The notes under the pieces are model-generated. The model made no database searches and had not been told where the DNA came from. It worked only from the letters and a program-made list of their open reading frames with translations. From Chroicocephalus ridibundus (lineage: Eukaryota > Chordata > Aves > Charadriiformes > Laridae), in NCBI RefSeq assembly GCF_963924245.1, contig NC_086287.1, forward strand, positions 45,198,906 to 45,262,905: a DNA stretch of 64,000 bases, given 5' to 3'. This document shows, one piece after another, positions 46,601 through 60,000 of the stretch. Each line of letters begins with the position of its first letter. Position 1 is the stretch's first letter. The position numbers were made by a program, and so were the translations under genes.

Positions 46601-48454
46601 ATATTAAGCACTGTCTCTATACTGTCCTAATTCCAAGCAATATGGCTAATAGACACAAACTGATGTGCAGGATATGAGCAATCATCAGATACTTAAGGGC
46701 CTAATACTTGTGAGGCTCTGGGACAATAATTATTGTCAGACTAAACATTGCTGATTTTAATTCCTGCCCTCTCCTTAACATAGATACCAGACACATAAGA
46801 AGTTTCCAACCAGAAAAAAAATGATAGGAAGTCTGACTGAGATTTCAGACTCTGTTTGCAGGTATTTGGCTGAATATTGATTTAGGGAGGCAGATTAAAA
46901 AATATAGAAAAAGTGAGATGAAAAAGATCACCCTAAACATAGGTCCCCACACCCTAAGGAAAATCCTGAAGTAGTAAAATACTGGAAGTACCTACTACAA
47001 AGATATTAGTTGTGAAAATTAAAATGACCTGAGACTCTTCCTGTACTCAGGAATGCAAGACTGATTTCTTTACTCATAGAACTAGGCAGTTTGCAAATCT
47101 GGCTTTTCTGCCAGTTTTTTCTCCTCCTACATGAATCTCAACCCTGGCACCTGGCTGGAGCAAAAAGAGGAGAGTTTTAGGCATCTCACTCTTCTGAATT
47201 TGATATATGTTCAGAAGCTGAAGTTTTTGGGTTTCTGCTGGTCCAGCTATCCCATAAAAATCTGAAATTATGTGTAATCAAGAAAACTGATGCATCATTT
47301 TAAGAAGTTTTGTAGTGTAAATAAATAATTTGAACCAGTTTACAAAGATGGGTCAGAACTGACTACCAGAATGGTGACTACTGAGCGTTTTGCCAATCAT
47401 GCACAGCTCTGCACTATATTCTTAGGGGAATCAATTAAAGAAGCAGTTGTTACCCTCCAATGAGGCTTTCTTTTTGCTGATCACTAATTCAGTCATTTTG
47501 CCAAGGTTTTCTATAAATAACCTGAGGTAGATCTTATGGCATAAGACCAACCAATGATGGAGACTTTTTGCAAAGTCTAAATTGTTAGATCAAAAACTTC
47601 CCTTATTCATATTGGGGATATTGGATATTCTTTGGGGAAAAAAACAAGACGTTTCTTGTTAAGGAGAACATTAGAATTTCAGGTAAAGCAGTCTGTCTGT
47701 ACTGTCTTAGGAACCACCACTCCCCATCACTTAAAAATGAAGCAGGAAATACAGTATAGGCACCAATTTTAAAAATCAAGGCTTTTAACCTAAGTTAGGA
47801 CAAAAGAGAGCTAAGGGGAGCGAGGGAGTTAAGAGACGGACAAGAGATCACCGCAGGCTCAAGTATTTTGTCAGACTGACATCAGGAGAGAGCTGCGGGA
47901 TTCAGGTACCACAAAGCACAACCACGAGGCAAAGGCCTGACTTGGCTTGCTCAGAAACAGCGAGTCAAATTAAACACACTACTCACCTGCTTACTTGTTT
48001 GTCATAGCACAGCCTTGCAGTAATGATTAGACACTAAAACCACAACCCTTCCCCGAGGCAACATTCCTCAGATGAAGCCTGCATGCACAGAGAACCTCCT
48101 ACCTCCGGGCCAGGGAGCAGCGATAGCACAAGGGGATCCCCAGGGTGGCAGGGCCTGTCCCACCACCCTCAGACAGACATGGCAGCTGGGTCTGACTTAG
48201 AAAGCCCAGACTTATGGTGCTGGGGCAGGGCAGGCCAAAAAGCCAACCCACAGGGCTGGGGTGAGCTCCAGGCACGGCTAGGCAGGGCCATGGGGACAGG
48301 CCACACCAGGACACCAGCCCACAGGTGGGGGCCCAGAGCAAGGTTCTCCACAGGCACAGCTGAGCTGGAGACCAGCAACCACACCAGCCCAGAGAGGGGC
48401 TGAGGCCCCAGGGCTGAGCTTAAGTAGAGCCTCAGGGCCTGTGGGTGTGGGGAG

Positions 48455-48600
48455 GTCTCACCTGAGGCTGGTTGGGGCCATGGTGTCCCTGGTGGGTGTG
48501 GGTGTGGGTGTGGGTGTGGGTGTGGGTGTGGGTGTGGGTGTGGGTGTGGGTGTCTCACCTGAGGCTGGTCGGGGCCATCAGGGCCATGGTGTCCCCGGGG
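48455..48600 (+). repeat. Duplicated GC-rich unit flanking a hexamer array
   Basis: TCTCACCTGAGGCTGGTTGG at about 48456 recurs as TCTCACCTGAGGCTGGTCGG at 48553, and both are followed by GGGCCAT and then GGTGTCCC. The two copies bracket the (GGGTGT)10 array, so the whole looks like two units of a minisatellite of roughly 97 bp. Confidence 0.75.
48494..48553 (+). repeat. (GGGTGT)10 array, G-quadruplex-type
   Basis: Ten perfect GGGTGT units with no interruption. Ten runs of three G separated by TGT loops satisfy the usual parallel G-quadruplex pattern several times over. On the minus strand it reads as alternating His-Pro codons, which is not evidence of a protein. Confidence 0.95.
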
Positions 48601-49121
48601 CCTGGCACTCCCAGGCTGAGGAGAACCCTCAACCTGACATTGGGGCTTACAGCAAGCTGTGAGCCAGAGAAATTTTCTGCCTGGGAGACTTGTAACTCAA
48701 AAAATGTCAGTGTTAAGGTCCTTTTCATTCTGCTTATCATACTCCCGTATTTCTTTTATACAATGCTTGTTTTGCATTGTTTTAATTTGTTCGATGCAGT
48801 TTGTGAAAAACATTTTCAGTGGAGTTCCTTAAACTCATCGTTTTGCTTGGGCTGGATGGTCCTGCGAGTCAGCGGGATCCCACTCACCTCTAGGAGCCAC
48901 AGCTTCCTTAAATCTACAGCTGAAAGTCATCTGTGGACTGTTTTCTCCATAGGTCCCCGAACCTGTGCTGGGGACAAACCACTCCTCTCCCATCTAAACC
49001 CTGGTTCACGCAAACTCTCTGGGGCTGCAACAACCCTCACAACATGCTCAGCAGAAGTTCCCCAGCTTCCTTGCAGCGACTATTGCGTTGATGACGCTTA
49101 TAGGACTTTGGTTTCCCATGA

Positions 49122-49312
49122 AATCATAGAATCATAGAATGGTTTAGGTTGGAAGGGACCTTAAAGATCACCTAGTTCCAACACCCTGCCCGGTCAGGGT
49201 CTCCTCCCACTAGACCAGGCTGCTCAAAGCCCCATCCAGCCTGGCCTTGAACACCTCCAGGGATGGGGCATCTACAACTTCTCTGGGCAACCTGTTCCAG
49301 CGCCTCACCACC
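49122..49312 (-). mobile_element. CR1 LINE, short 3'-end insertion
   Basis: It starts with the reversed tail (AAATCATAGAATCATAGAAT) and continues with GGTTTAGGTTGGAAGGGACC and the last coding residues of ORF2. It ends abruptly at about 49312. This is a typical heavily 5'-truncated CR1 of about 190 bp, with low decay. Confidence 0.95.
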
Positions 49313-52300
49313 AAGGCCCACAAGTCCTTGTTCTCTTGTGCGCACAGAGTTAATCATTTTTGAAAAGCAACCTTCCCAACAAAATTTCATATCTGCTGTT
49401 GTAGCTTTAATCTCCTTTGCTGGAGAAAGTAAGATAAACAGTGAATGGAAATAATCATACTGCTGTGCCATAACTGCATATTTTCTTTTCATTCAGCTTC
49501 TAGTAGACCTTCAGTTAATCTGCTGAAATGTTCAGTTCGCAACTCAAGTTTAAAATGTTTTGGGTTTTTTTGTTCCTTGCCTTGTTTGTACAGTGCCTCA
49601 CTCCCACTATTCTACTGGAAGAGATGAAAGTGGGAGTAACTAAGCGAGAAGTAATGCGTTACAATCAATCTACCAGTTCACGAATAATTTAATTAAACTA
49701 ACATAGTCTAATGTTAAGCTCCATTTTTTATTTTCTTACATTTATTTTCTGTATAAATCATTGCACCCTCTAATCTATCACACCAAAACCTCTGAACTTG
49801 GAATCAAAACCTTATAAGAAAGGTGTATTTTTAACAGAGTTAAAAGACTGTAGGAAGGAAAAAGGAACTCAGGCTAAAATGAAGTATTGACAGAAACCTG
49901 GTGTATCTTGCAGTGCCTCAATCAATGGCTGATCTGTCTCAATCATACCAGTTTCAGAAAGGGACAATTATCTTTACAACTCTGTCTTCCATAAGAAAAA
50001 AAGATTACACAACGCATTTTCAAACATCCTTTCATGACTCTTCAAACCAGCTCCTAGGATTTGCTCTCAAAGATGTCAAATTTTAACAGCCTGTCCTGTA
50101 TTTTAACGTAGAAACTCCTACTTCACTTTTTTTTCCCCCTTCCCCTTTTTGTGTAAGAATTCAAATGTTCACTATTCCTTTTATATACCTAATCATGTTC
50201 AATCATACTCTTGCAGGAACCTGATGAAAATTTAGAAAAGCCTCCGGTCTTTTCCACCTTGTTTGCCACTGTCTCAAGTCTACTTTTTTCTAGAACATTT
50301 TTATTTTTTCCTTGTGCAAGTAACAGATCACAATATTCACATTTTTAATACTGCCCATTATATTGTAAGGAAGTCCAGTTCTCAGCTTTTTATTGAAAAC
50401 TTTCTAGTTTCAAATATTTTTAGCTGTGCCAGGTAAGAGCTGGGGCTTAACTCTCTAGTCTTTTAAAATGTCTGTACTTTTTTCCATGGGAATACTGGAT
50501 TGTGGATACTCTATACTCAATAGAAAATGGGTACAGTTATTTCCTTTTGCAAAATGTCTGAACTTACAGTAATCAAATTGGGTACTACTTATAAACAGTT
50601 ATCACATTTAGCATCGCATACCAGATATTACGTATAGGTTTTTTTAAATAAGATTACACATTTAGTACTTGAACAGTACTTCTTCTGTGAATTGAGAAAA
50701 TAATCCGAACTGGTACAGAATTTCTTTCAAGCATATGGAAGCAAATCTAGGCCTTTTTCAAATGCAGATATTAAGTTTCTGCAATTATCATTACAAACTT
50801 CTCTTGGGCATTTCAGATTGTTTTTTTTACATTTCACATTCTTTGATATACTTCTACATCTACATTCATTTGAGGCTAACAGTACACAATTTTAGCCATT
50901 TTTATACTGTATTAGTCCCTGGAACTAAAGCTAAGCAAACTTTTACACCTTCATTTTCCATAATTAGTACAGAATTAAGCCATTTAATAGGCTTTTCTTT
51001 GCTGTTCTATTTATCAAATTCCTCTCTACATTTTTGCTGGACCACCAACGAAACATTTGTAGATTTTTTTTTTTTTGGCAGTAGAACTACATCTTACAAG
51101 AATTTCCTTCTCACAACTTTAAAGTATTTCTGAATTGGTCATTGTGGCTGTGAGTACATATCTACCTAATGTACACATCCTCCTAACAAGCTCTTGCACG
51201 TTTACAGGCAAGGAATAAATATTTTCTTCTCTAAAGCAACTGTAAACCTTTTATTTTCAAGATTTGATTTTATCTTTATATCTAAATCACTTATGCCTGT
51301 GAAGTTATTTCTGTGTGCTACGTTCTGAATCATGTTTAACAAGAATACATTTTTCTCATTTTTTTTTTCTTACTGGACATGAATTTAATACTTCACTGCC
51401 TGGTAAATGCGTATTAAGATTTCAGCCAATAAGTAGATGTTCCAGTCCTTGACACAGCTCTCCCTTTAATGTCTTCAAAATAATTCCTTTGTGGTGTACA
51501 AAATACATTTACTTAGTTTCTTCATCCTTGTCTTTGGGCTTCTGTCAAATAGTTTTGCTCCTGACAGGTGTACTGTCTCTTGACAAATGCTGGGAGCCGC
51601 TTCAGCCTCTTATTACCTTGTGCAGCCCTACATAGTGCTCCCTTTTAGTGCTTGCTGGCTGCCTTTTGCAGACTGCTCCTTGGATCTTTTAACTTCCGTT
51701 CTACTCTGCCCATTTTCATTGTTGTTGTTTCTGATGTTTATTTAATAACATCCATGATAACATAGGCTTTTTCCCTTCCAACAATTAGGCCCTTGTTAGG
51801 TTTATTTTACATCCTGGTGCAGTTTGATTGTTGTTTTCTAGATTTAAATTGGGGAATTCCATCTATATTTCCCTCAGTTTTGGATGTCAACACCCTATTG
51901 CAAGATGCCCTTGGATCAGATAGCCTCTCCCCAACACCTTTTTACTCAATTTTATTATACAGACTCTAACTTTATTTCTTTCTAGAAATTTAGCATTCTT
52001 TGATACCTGATTGACTTTTCTTAGCTTGTACTTTGACAGATACCTAGCCTCTGATGCAGCAACTTCTTTAACAGCTGCTTTACTTCCCTTTCACATGGGT
52101 CTCTGGGTACTCAGGGTGAGACACAACTCGTGCCTGAGCATTTCCAATTTGCCTGCCCCGTCCCTGCAGAGTTTCAGGCACTTGGGGTTTTCTGTTCCCT
52201 CTCCTCACACACAAGCTCTTGTGCAGCTTCTTGACGCACTCTTTTTCCTACCCTGCTCCTGGCACAATTGCCTGTGCTTGGCTTCTAATGAAGACGATGT

Positions 52301-53429
52301 TCCTGGCACCACAGAGCGCTGTTCCGTGGTAGCTCGGATGAAGTCATTGGTGGCTTAGAATTAAGAGTATCCCTTAATAAAAAAATACATCAGCTCCCTC
52401 GGCAGGGCACCCCCATGTCTCTCTGCCTCTTTCCCTGAGGTTTTCTCTCTGCAGGGCAGGCGGGGGGGCCCAGCCGCAGGGCGATGGTGGCGGAGTGATG
52501 AAGCAACCACAGGAGCACAGTACGTGCTCCCTGAATAGACAAAGGACATTCCCCTGCAGGGCTGCGAGACGGGCACCGTTCACCAGCACCACGTTTGCCC
52601 AGAGTAAACAGAGGCTAAGCTATTGCAGATTATAACATTAACAAATAAGGTTGTCGTAGCATTTTAACACCAGGATTTCAGCTTCTCCTGGGTGAAATTT
52701 AAATCTTTCTGTAACACCATTTTCCTTCTTCCTGGATCAATTTATTCACCAGTTTAAATCTATTATCATGAGCCCAGACAACAGACTGTTTTGAATCCAA
52801 ATGGGCAGATTTCTACAGAGGACAGTCATAGTTTTATTTATTCCTCAGTTTTCTGTGAAGTTCACATTGTGCGTGTCAGAAATATTCAGTCCTAACCCTG
52901 ATGTATTTAACGTCTTCATTTAGACCATGGGGCAAAGCTGAAAGCATGTTCAGGTTGGCGGGGGGGCAGGGAGAGAGAAAGACAGCGGGAGAGAGCGAGA
53001 TGATGAAACAGCCATTGTGGTATACCATTGTTTCACCACTTGAGAACTGTATGACCTTTGCAGTTTATTGAGAAATATTAATAAGCCTGTGAACATAGTG
53101 AAACATTTCTTTTCTCTGAAAGCTTATTGTGTGGTTCGGGTTTTTGGAAGAGACTTTTGTAACATTTGTTTGCGTCAAAGATAAAAGACAATCCCTCCTA
53201 GCTACCTTTACTTAGCACCAATGCACACATTGTATAGTCTTTCTTGTAGAGCATGAAAAGAAACAGTAACTCCAGCTAGCATAAATATTTGAGAACAGAA
53301 TAGAATTTTCTGTCCCTATCATACATTCTTAAAATAAACCTGTTTTGGTTTTGGTTTTGGTTTTCCAGGAGGCACAAGCAATCCTGCAAAATAACTATTC
53401 TAGAGTAAGTTATGTGCCTTATGATGGGG
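49313..53429. other. Intergenic sequence, no gene recognised
   Basis: AT-rich unique sequence with T-rich runs near 50820 and 51065, a GC-richer patch at about 52390-52600, and a TTTTGG repeat at 53343-53364. Open frames at 52011-52358 and elsewhere have no recognisable motifs. Confidence 0.45.
53343..53364 (+). repeat. (TTTTGG)n short repeat
   Basis: About four units of TTTTGG lie between AACCTG and CCAGGAGG. The unit is not the vertebrate telomere unit TTAGGG. Confidence 0.85.
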
Positions 53430-54091
53430 AAAGAAGAGTTACCAGCAGTTTACGTGCCCTTGTGGCAAAAAAGAAGTTAACAGTGTCCTGGGCTGCCTGA
53501 GGAGGCGTGTTGCCAGCAGGTTGAGGGATGTGATCCTTCCTCTCTACTCAGCACTGGTGAGACCACATCTGGAGTACCGTGTCCAGTTATGGACTCCTCA
53601 ATGCAAGAGAGAAATGGATATACTGGAGGGTGTCCAACAAAGGGACTGGAGCATCTCCCATATGAGGAAAGGATGAGAGCTAGGACTGTTTAGCCTGGAG
53701 AAGAGAAGGATCAGGGAGGACAGATCTCATCAATGCATATGAATATGCATATGAATATGCATTGACCTCTGAAAGAAGAGTGTAAAGAAGATGGAGCCAG
53801 GCACTTTTCAGTGGTGTCCCATGACAGTACAAGAGGCAACAGGCACAAACTCAAACATAGGAAGTTCCCTGGGAACACCAGGAAATAATTTTTTTTTACT
53901 GTAAGGGTGACTGAGCACTGGAACAGGTTGTTGAAGAGAAGTTGTGGAGCCTCCATCCCTGGAGATATTCAAAAGCCATCTAAATATGGTCTTGGGTAAC
54001 CTACCGTAGGTAACACTGCTTGAGCAGGGGGGTTGGACAAGATGAACTCCAGAGGTTGCTTCCAGCCTCAACCATTCTATGGTTTTGTGAC
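53430..54091 (+). mobile_element. CR1 LINE, 3' end
   Basis: The plus strand carries the CR1 C-terminal region in broken frames: a decayed QCALVAKK block at the left, SALVRPHLEYCVQ near 53560 (with several changes), a small deletion near 53640, then sequence to the stop and the 3' UTR (GGGGGGTTGGACAAGATG) with an ATTCTATGGTTTTGTGA tail. A 12-bp tandem repeat (53731-53764) has expanded inside it. Confidence 0.92.
53731..53764 (+). repeat. 12-bp tandem repeat (ATGCATATGAAT)
   Basis: ATGCATATGAAT is repeated nearly three times inside the CR1 copy, at a point where other copies have a single ATCAACGCATATAAATA-like sequence. It appears to be a local expansion after insertion. Confidence 0.8.
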
Positions 54092-57000
54092 TACACAACA
54101 AGGACTCTAACAGCTGACTGAAGATGGGTGTTGACTGGCTAATCCAAGGGGAATCTTGGCTTCGGTGCAATATAACAGTCAAAAAATAAGTAAATTACAA
54201 ATTTCATTGGTAAGATTCCTTCCAAACTGCCATCCTATAAAGTCTAGAGATACAATGGGCAATGAACTGCTTCTCTTCATTATAGGAACAATCTCTGAGC
54301 TCTAACAATAACAACTTAATGATTACTTTTTAACTGTTTCATAATTTTAATGGAAAAGTTAAAGCACTGCTGAAAAACAGCGCCTGGAATTTGAATGGAC
54401 AGCACTATCTTCCAAGGTCACAGAATGCCACAGTTAGGTTTAGTTACTGCATTGGACAATGTCTTCTGTCCACACAAAGATGCCTATTCAGGATGCTCGA
54501 AGCAGGCACAAACGTAACAGAAGCAATGTTTTAAGACAAAAGTTTTCACTCAAGCCCTATAATTAATGGCAGAAAGTACTGGAATGAATACCTGTAAGTA
54601 AGAGCAATCAAACAACTCATAGATTGGATTCACGTAAAATACATTCACATGAGACATTTGCTTTGTTCATTCAGATGATAAATACATCAGTAAAAATTCT
54701 TGAGTGTTGAACAGAGCAAAGGGATCAAGTCATTGTGCCTTCCTTTTCTATGATACTGACCTGACACTTTTTGTAGGAGTTTCTCTATGAGCTTGTTTGT
54801 GCTGGTAAGATGTAAGGTGGAAATATTTGTTTGCTCCAAACTGGATTGACACCACCAGACAAGAGATCAGTATCTTTGAAATTAACCCACATGTTCATTA
54901 CCTATTTGAGTGGTATTTGAAAAATGAACTCACTACCAGTTCCTAAGCCAATCAGATTCTGAAATTATACATTTAAACTTTTTTTCTCGTATGCCCTTTT
55001 AAAACCATCTTGAGATTTTGGAAAAAAAAAAAAAAGAACATTTTAATCAGTTCATCTCTGTACTTAGTTACTCATAAGAGCGAAAGACTAAACGAAAAGA
55101 GAATGTGTGCTGCATATAATTTTAAAGTGGGAAAAGTACATGATATGAAGAGAGAACAAGATTATTAAAAATCTGTAAAAGAACCACAAAAAAATGTGAT
55201 TTATTTCTCCCATTTTTCATTGTAAAATTAAATTTTCAAACACTTACAAAAATCTCAGACAGGCTTGAACAAGGTTTTTGTGGAAGGAGACAATATGTGG
55301 AAGGCAATACAATTATTATCTTTATGGAAGGTGAGAAAATAAATATTCTGAATACCCAGTATGTGGATATAAACTTTTCATCTAGAACACTTAAACAGTC
55401 TTTAGACTCATGGATCAGTTTCCTTTTCAAACACATTAAAAGAATAGTTAAGTAAATAAAAAAAGACCACTCATGAACATTGTCTTACCCTGCTGCATTT
55501 GCACACAACTGAGATGCTTAAGGTGCTCCATGATGGGGAATAGCAATCCCTTATTCTCTCCTCCGAGATGCAGCCCTTCAACTCTGCACAGCCTGCGTGA
55601 GCCATGCTTGGCACCTTGTCCCAAGGCCCCGTATTTGCCTCAGGTGTCGTAGTGAATATTATGGTGATCACCGAACAGGGACATCAGTTTCTAATGAACG
55701 GCCAAACAGTTCAGCTGCCAAATCTGCTCTTTTTAGCATTCAGCCCTTTATGTATAGGCTGTGCCAGTGGCTCCACAGATACTAAAGGATCAGAAAATAC
55801 TGCTGGTTTTGAAAAATCTTTCCTCTCTGCTTTACTTACTGTGGCTTGTCACAGAGGATTAAGTTTTCTGCTTTTTCCACCATTTTCTGCTCCTCAAGAC
55901 AGGTCTGTGCTTTATTTGCTCTGTGTTACCTTCTCTTCTGCATTTGAGCAATGCTCACCTAGAAAATTCACAGCTAATCTCTTCTTCTGACCTTATCGTA
56001 AAACAGAAAACTAAAACAGAGGAAAGGAAAAGCTGCACCAGGTATTGACAAACTGAAATGTCAGCTGAGCAGCAACGCTCGCCAGCTGGCGGGACGAAGA
56101 ACCAAATGGCAGCAAGTCTGTACCCCTGTGCCAGCCTGGAACATGGTTTCCCTTTTAACAGCCTGTTGGAAAAGTCTGCCAGTGACTTGGAGCCCAAAAT
56201 AAGACTATGGAAGCTGGCGCTGGCACTGCAGGCAGCGCCGCTGGCAGCTGCCACCTGAACATGGTCTCAAGAACATCATGGAAAAATCTCTGCTGCTCGG
56301 TCCCTCTGGATGGCTGCTGTCCCTGCCACCAAGGTGTGCTGCCCAGGGCAGAGCTGGGAGAGAAGGCCGAGCCTGACAGGCTGGGAGGTGGACAGGAGAG
56401 GAGGGACACATGGCTGGAGGTGGCAGCGTGGGGGACTGGGGCTCTGCAGAGGAAACAGGAGGATGATTCAGGACCCTTGAGAGTGTTTGCACAAAGCGCC
56501 TTCAAAACCTGAGAAGCAGCGTGGTAGAAAGCGTGAAGGAGCTTGTCTGAAAGGCATTTAAGTCAGCCATAGAGATGAGAGGCAGGACTCGGCATCTCAT
56601 TCATTGTTAATAATGAAAGATAATTAGTAGGTTGCGGATAAAATGCAGAGAGCCTTGAAAATGAAGGCATATAGCCAATGCTTGATGTAATTAGAAAAGT
56701 ATATGCCAGAAAAGGGATCAAAAGAAAGAGAGAGTGGATCATATGTTGTCAACCCAACCAGCAAGAAATAAGATTTTAGGACAAGTTCCCAACAGTTATC
56801 TCATAATTAAATTAAGAAAGATGGCAATGTCATGGGGACAGCATCTGACAGGGTCTATAACAATTTCTCCACAATCTTTTCTCAGGCCAGCACAGCTCAG
56901 CCAGCTGACCCCTGGGAGCAGAGGAGATTGTGAGCACAGCTACCTGCCAGAGGAGCAATGCTCATTCCCCAACACCAGCAAAAACTCTGTACTGGTTCTG

Positions 57001-60000
57001 CGCACACCTCAGCAAGGAGCACACGACAGCAGCCAGGGCAGGGGCTCTGCTCCTATGCGGCTCATGTTGCAAATTGCTCTCATTCCAAATAAGAAGTAGA
57101 GCCTTTGAAAAGTATCACTGACATCTGCTCACCACAAACACACCTGTTCTACCCAAACTAAAAAGTACTTGAACATCCGGTTCCCCCAGTATCATGTTTT
57201 CCTTAGTTCCTCTTCACCTATTCATTGCTTGAGAAAACAAAAAAGAAAAAAAAATCAAGATTTTTAGCAGCGAGTCTTTTTGATTAGACTCAGCAGGGCA
57301 GCTCTGATGGCAGCCCTTCCCCACGTAGAAGAGGAATGCTGCTTCTCCCTCTAAAGAAGCGATGGCGTATTCCCTGGCAAAACTTCTGACAGTCTAACTG
57401 CCTTCTTGGGGGAGCCCTTCCCCACCCGGCATCTTTATTTCTCCACTTGACACATTTGCAGGATTTCCTTCCTGTTAGGAAGATGTTAGAAAACCTAGTA
57501 TATTTCTCTCCCACCACACAATTTTACTGTGAAACTTTCAGTCCCTTGATAGAAAAGAAATAAATCAATCTCTTACAGTCTGGTCAGATGAGTAAGAAAG
57601 TAAAGCTTAATGTGGCTTGAAAATCTTCACTTTTTCAGAGGGATCTTCACAAGCTTTCTGCTGTTTTAAATGAATACCAAATCAATTTAAAGTCCAAAAA
57701 GAGACTATTCTGCAAAACTCCTGTCCTGCTGGCTGGATTATCAGCTTCAGGAGTCTCAGTGTTTAATTTGTGAAAACCGAATGCAGTGTTCCCATCTGAT
57801 GCGAGTTAGCTCTGTAGCCTCATGATCTGCTATTGCCTAGAACAAGAAATTTCACCTTAAGTGTTCTACCATTGCAAATAAGTTCTTCTCTTTTTTCTAG
57901 AGGTTGCAAGAAGCACCTATTTGATTAAATTACATTCTGTCTTAGCTTTGTTCATGTCTGAAGGTAAAGTCCCGGGATCAAGACATACAAGACAAAAAGA
58001 ACACGTAAACATTTTATCATGTGTAAGCTGGAGCACCATCTTGACCCATTCAGCAAGCGAGCCACCAGCTCCTTCCACAACCAAGCAAGCAAACCAATTT
58101 CACTCACATCCAGAGACTGCAGTCTTAGTCCTCTCACACCAAGAGAAATCCCTCCAAAAAGTCACCTTTTGCTATCCTTGCTCAATGTTAGAGTTAAAAA
58201 AGCGCCTGGAATTGTAACAATAGCCTGAGTGCTAATCCATTAAAAGGGGACTGGTCAAATCATGTGACTCAGTCCACTTTCAAAAAAATTACTCCTCCCT
58301 GGATTTTGGTTTTGTGTGTGTCTGTTTCTCCTCACTAATAGCTACTCCAATAGACTTTGTCTCAAATTTTTTGAACAGTCTAATTTCAGCTACCAGACTT
58401 CTGGAATACAGTCACCAGATTTTCTAAATGCTGAGCCTTCAAATTGTCATCTGTTTATAGACGTGAGTACCAAGTAAGATGCTTGCATCAATTTTACATG
58501 AATTGCTTTATTGAAGAACCTATAGTTTCCTGATATGGTTGATTTCCTGGATGATGTGTATGCTGTAGCCATTTATTTTATTTTTTTTTTTTTAAGAGAG
58601 ATTAAAACACAACCCTGTGTGCTCCTCAAGGTGATGTTTTTGAATGTGCTTGCCCAAGTGGATGGTTACCATAGCTCCCTGCCATGGCTGAACGGTGCGT
58701 TGCTTCCCTGATCTTGACAAATCGGTTCTTTTTAATACTGAATGACTTTCTACAATACCATGTTGGTCTTTTCCCAGGATTAATTATCAGCCAGTAATAA
58801 GTTAAAAGTAGAAATATACATATATATTTATATTGTTTTATAAAGAAACCAAAGGCAATAGTAAACTCCAGGCACATTTTTTCCAGAACCTAATGAAGTA
58901 CATCTGTGTTATTACAAACTTGTGCCAAAAAGCCGGTGAAGGCATTTGGAGAAGGCTGCTTACGAGCCACCGCTGAGCTGTGGGAGCTGTGCAGCATGCT
59001 CAGTAGCAACATTTCCTCCTCCCTCTCCTGAGCTCAGGGGACTCTGGGAAAACAAGTCACAGAACCACCAGTGGAGCAGGTGAATCCAGGGCCGCCTTCA
59101 GAAGAACAGTTCCCAGGTTTGTATGGGTCAGCCTTTGAGGCACTACTTTTCATTCTCCTTGTTCCCCAAGCACCACAGCCCCAGCATCACTAGATCCCCT
59201 CACGCCGTCCCAGTAGCGCAGACCTTGCTTTCTCTGAGCCCCCTGGTCCCCCATTGCAGAGGGGCAAGGATGCAGGATGAAGGGACAGTTGGAAAGGTTG
59301 TTCAAAGAACAACACTGTTGTGCCTTCTTCCTCGCCAAAGCACAGAGCGGTAGGGCTTAGACCCCACTTCATCTTTGGTGTTTGAGAAAGCCCTTACTCA
59401 GCCAGAGAGTTAAAAATGTTTTAATGCAGCACGGACCACTCGCTCTGCCCTCTGACAGCCCACTCAGCCCCTCAGCTAGCCTCTCCATTCAAAGTTGAGG
59501 TTCAGGTCACATTTGATATCTAGTTACATTCCTGATAAACTCCTGCTTCAGTCTGACCCCATTTTAACATCTGAAAAAAACATCTGTTGCTCTGCGGTGG
59601 TCATCTGCTATCATCCTCAAGAAGTCAGGCCAAAAATACCCAGGTGCTTTGAGGAACAGTGTTAACTGAGACCTAACATGTGTAAAGACAGCCCAATAAG
59701 TGGGATATCTTAAAATCTTTTATGAATGAATGGGACTTGGTTTCTACCTCCAAGGGTAATTTAGCATCATTGTTCCCTTTGAAAAGGGACTGCAGAGGGA
59801 ACTAATATATCATATAAATATGCAAGGTATGATAAAATGAAGAATTTATTTCAAGGTGAAAGTTAATGAGCAGGAACACAGAAAAACAAACAGGCAACAA
59901 GCAGCCATCAGAATGTAAATGCTCTCTAATTTTATAGTCATAATTTATGGTTTGTAACCAGGCATCAATGGACTTGTCATGAGTGATGACTCACTTTACA

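Larger units (their letters stand above)
43673..49121. other. Intergenic sequence, no gene recognised
   Basis: Mixed AT-rich unique sequence, becoming GC-rich from about 48040 to 48650. Open frames at 48083-48403 and on the opposite strand lie in this GC-rich part and read as low-complexity. No splice-supported coding exon is recognised. Confidence 0.45.

Noticed and set aside
48083..48662. Open frames on both strands in the GC-rich region, including a His-Pro repeat protein
   Set aside because: They are produced by GC-rich and hexamer-repeat composition and lack splice or start context.
52011..52358. 115-codon plus-strand frame
   Set aside because: It has no family motif, no splice context and no conserved-looking composition.
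53343..53364. Possible interstitial telomere repeat
   Set aside because: The unit is TTTTGG, not TTAGGG, and only about four units exist.
55604..55990. 128-codon plus-strand frame with an FLMNGQTVQLPN stretch reminiscent of VWD-domain strands
   Set aside because: Only one weak motif is present, cysteines are not in a VWD pattern and no flanking domain sequence is seen.
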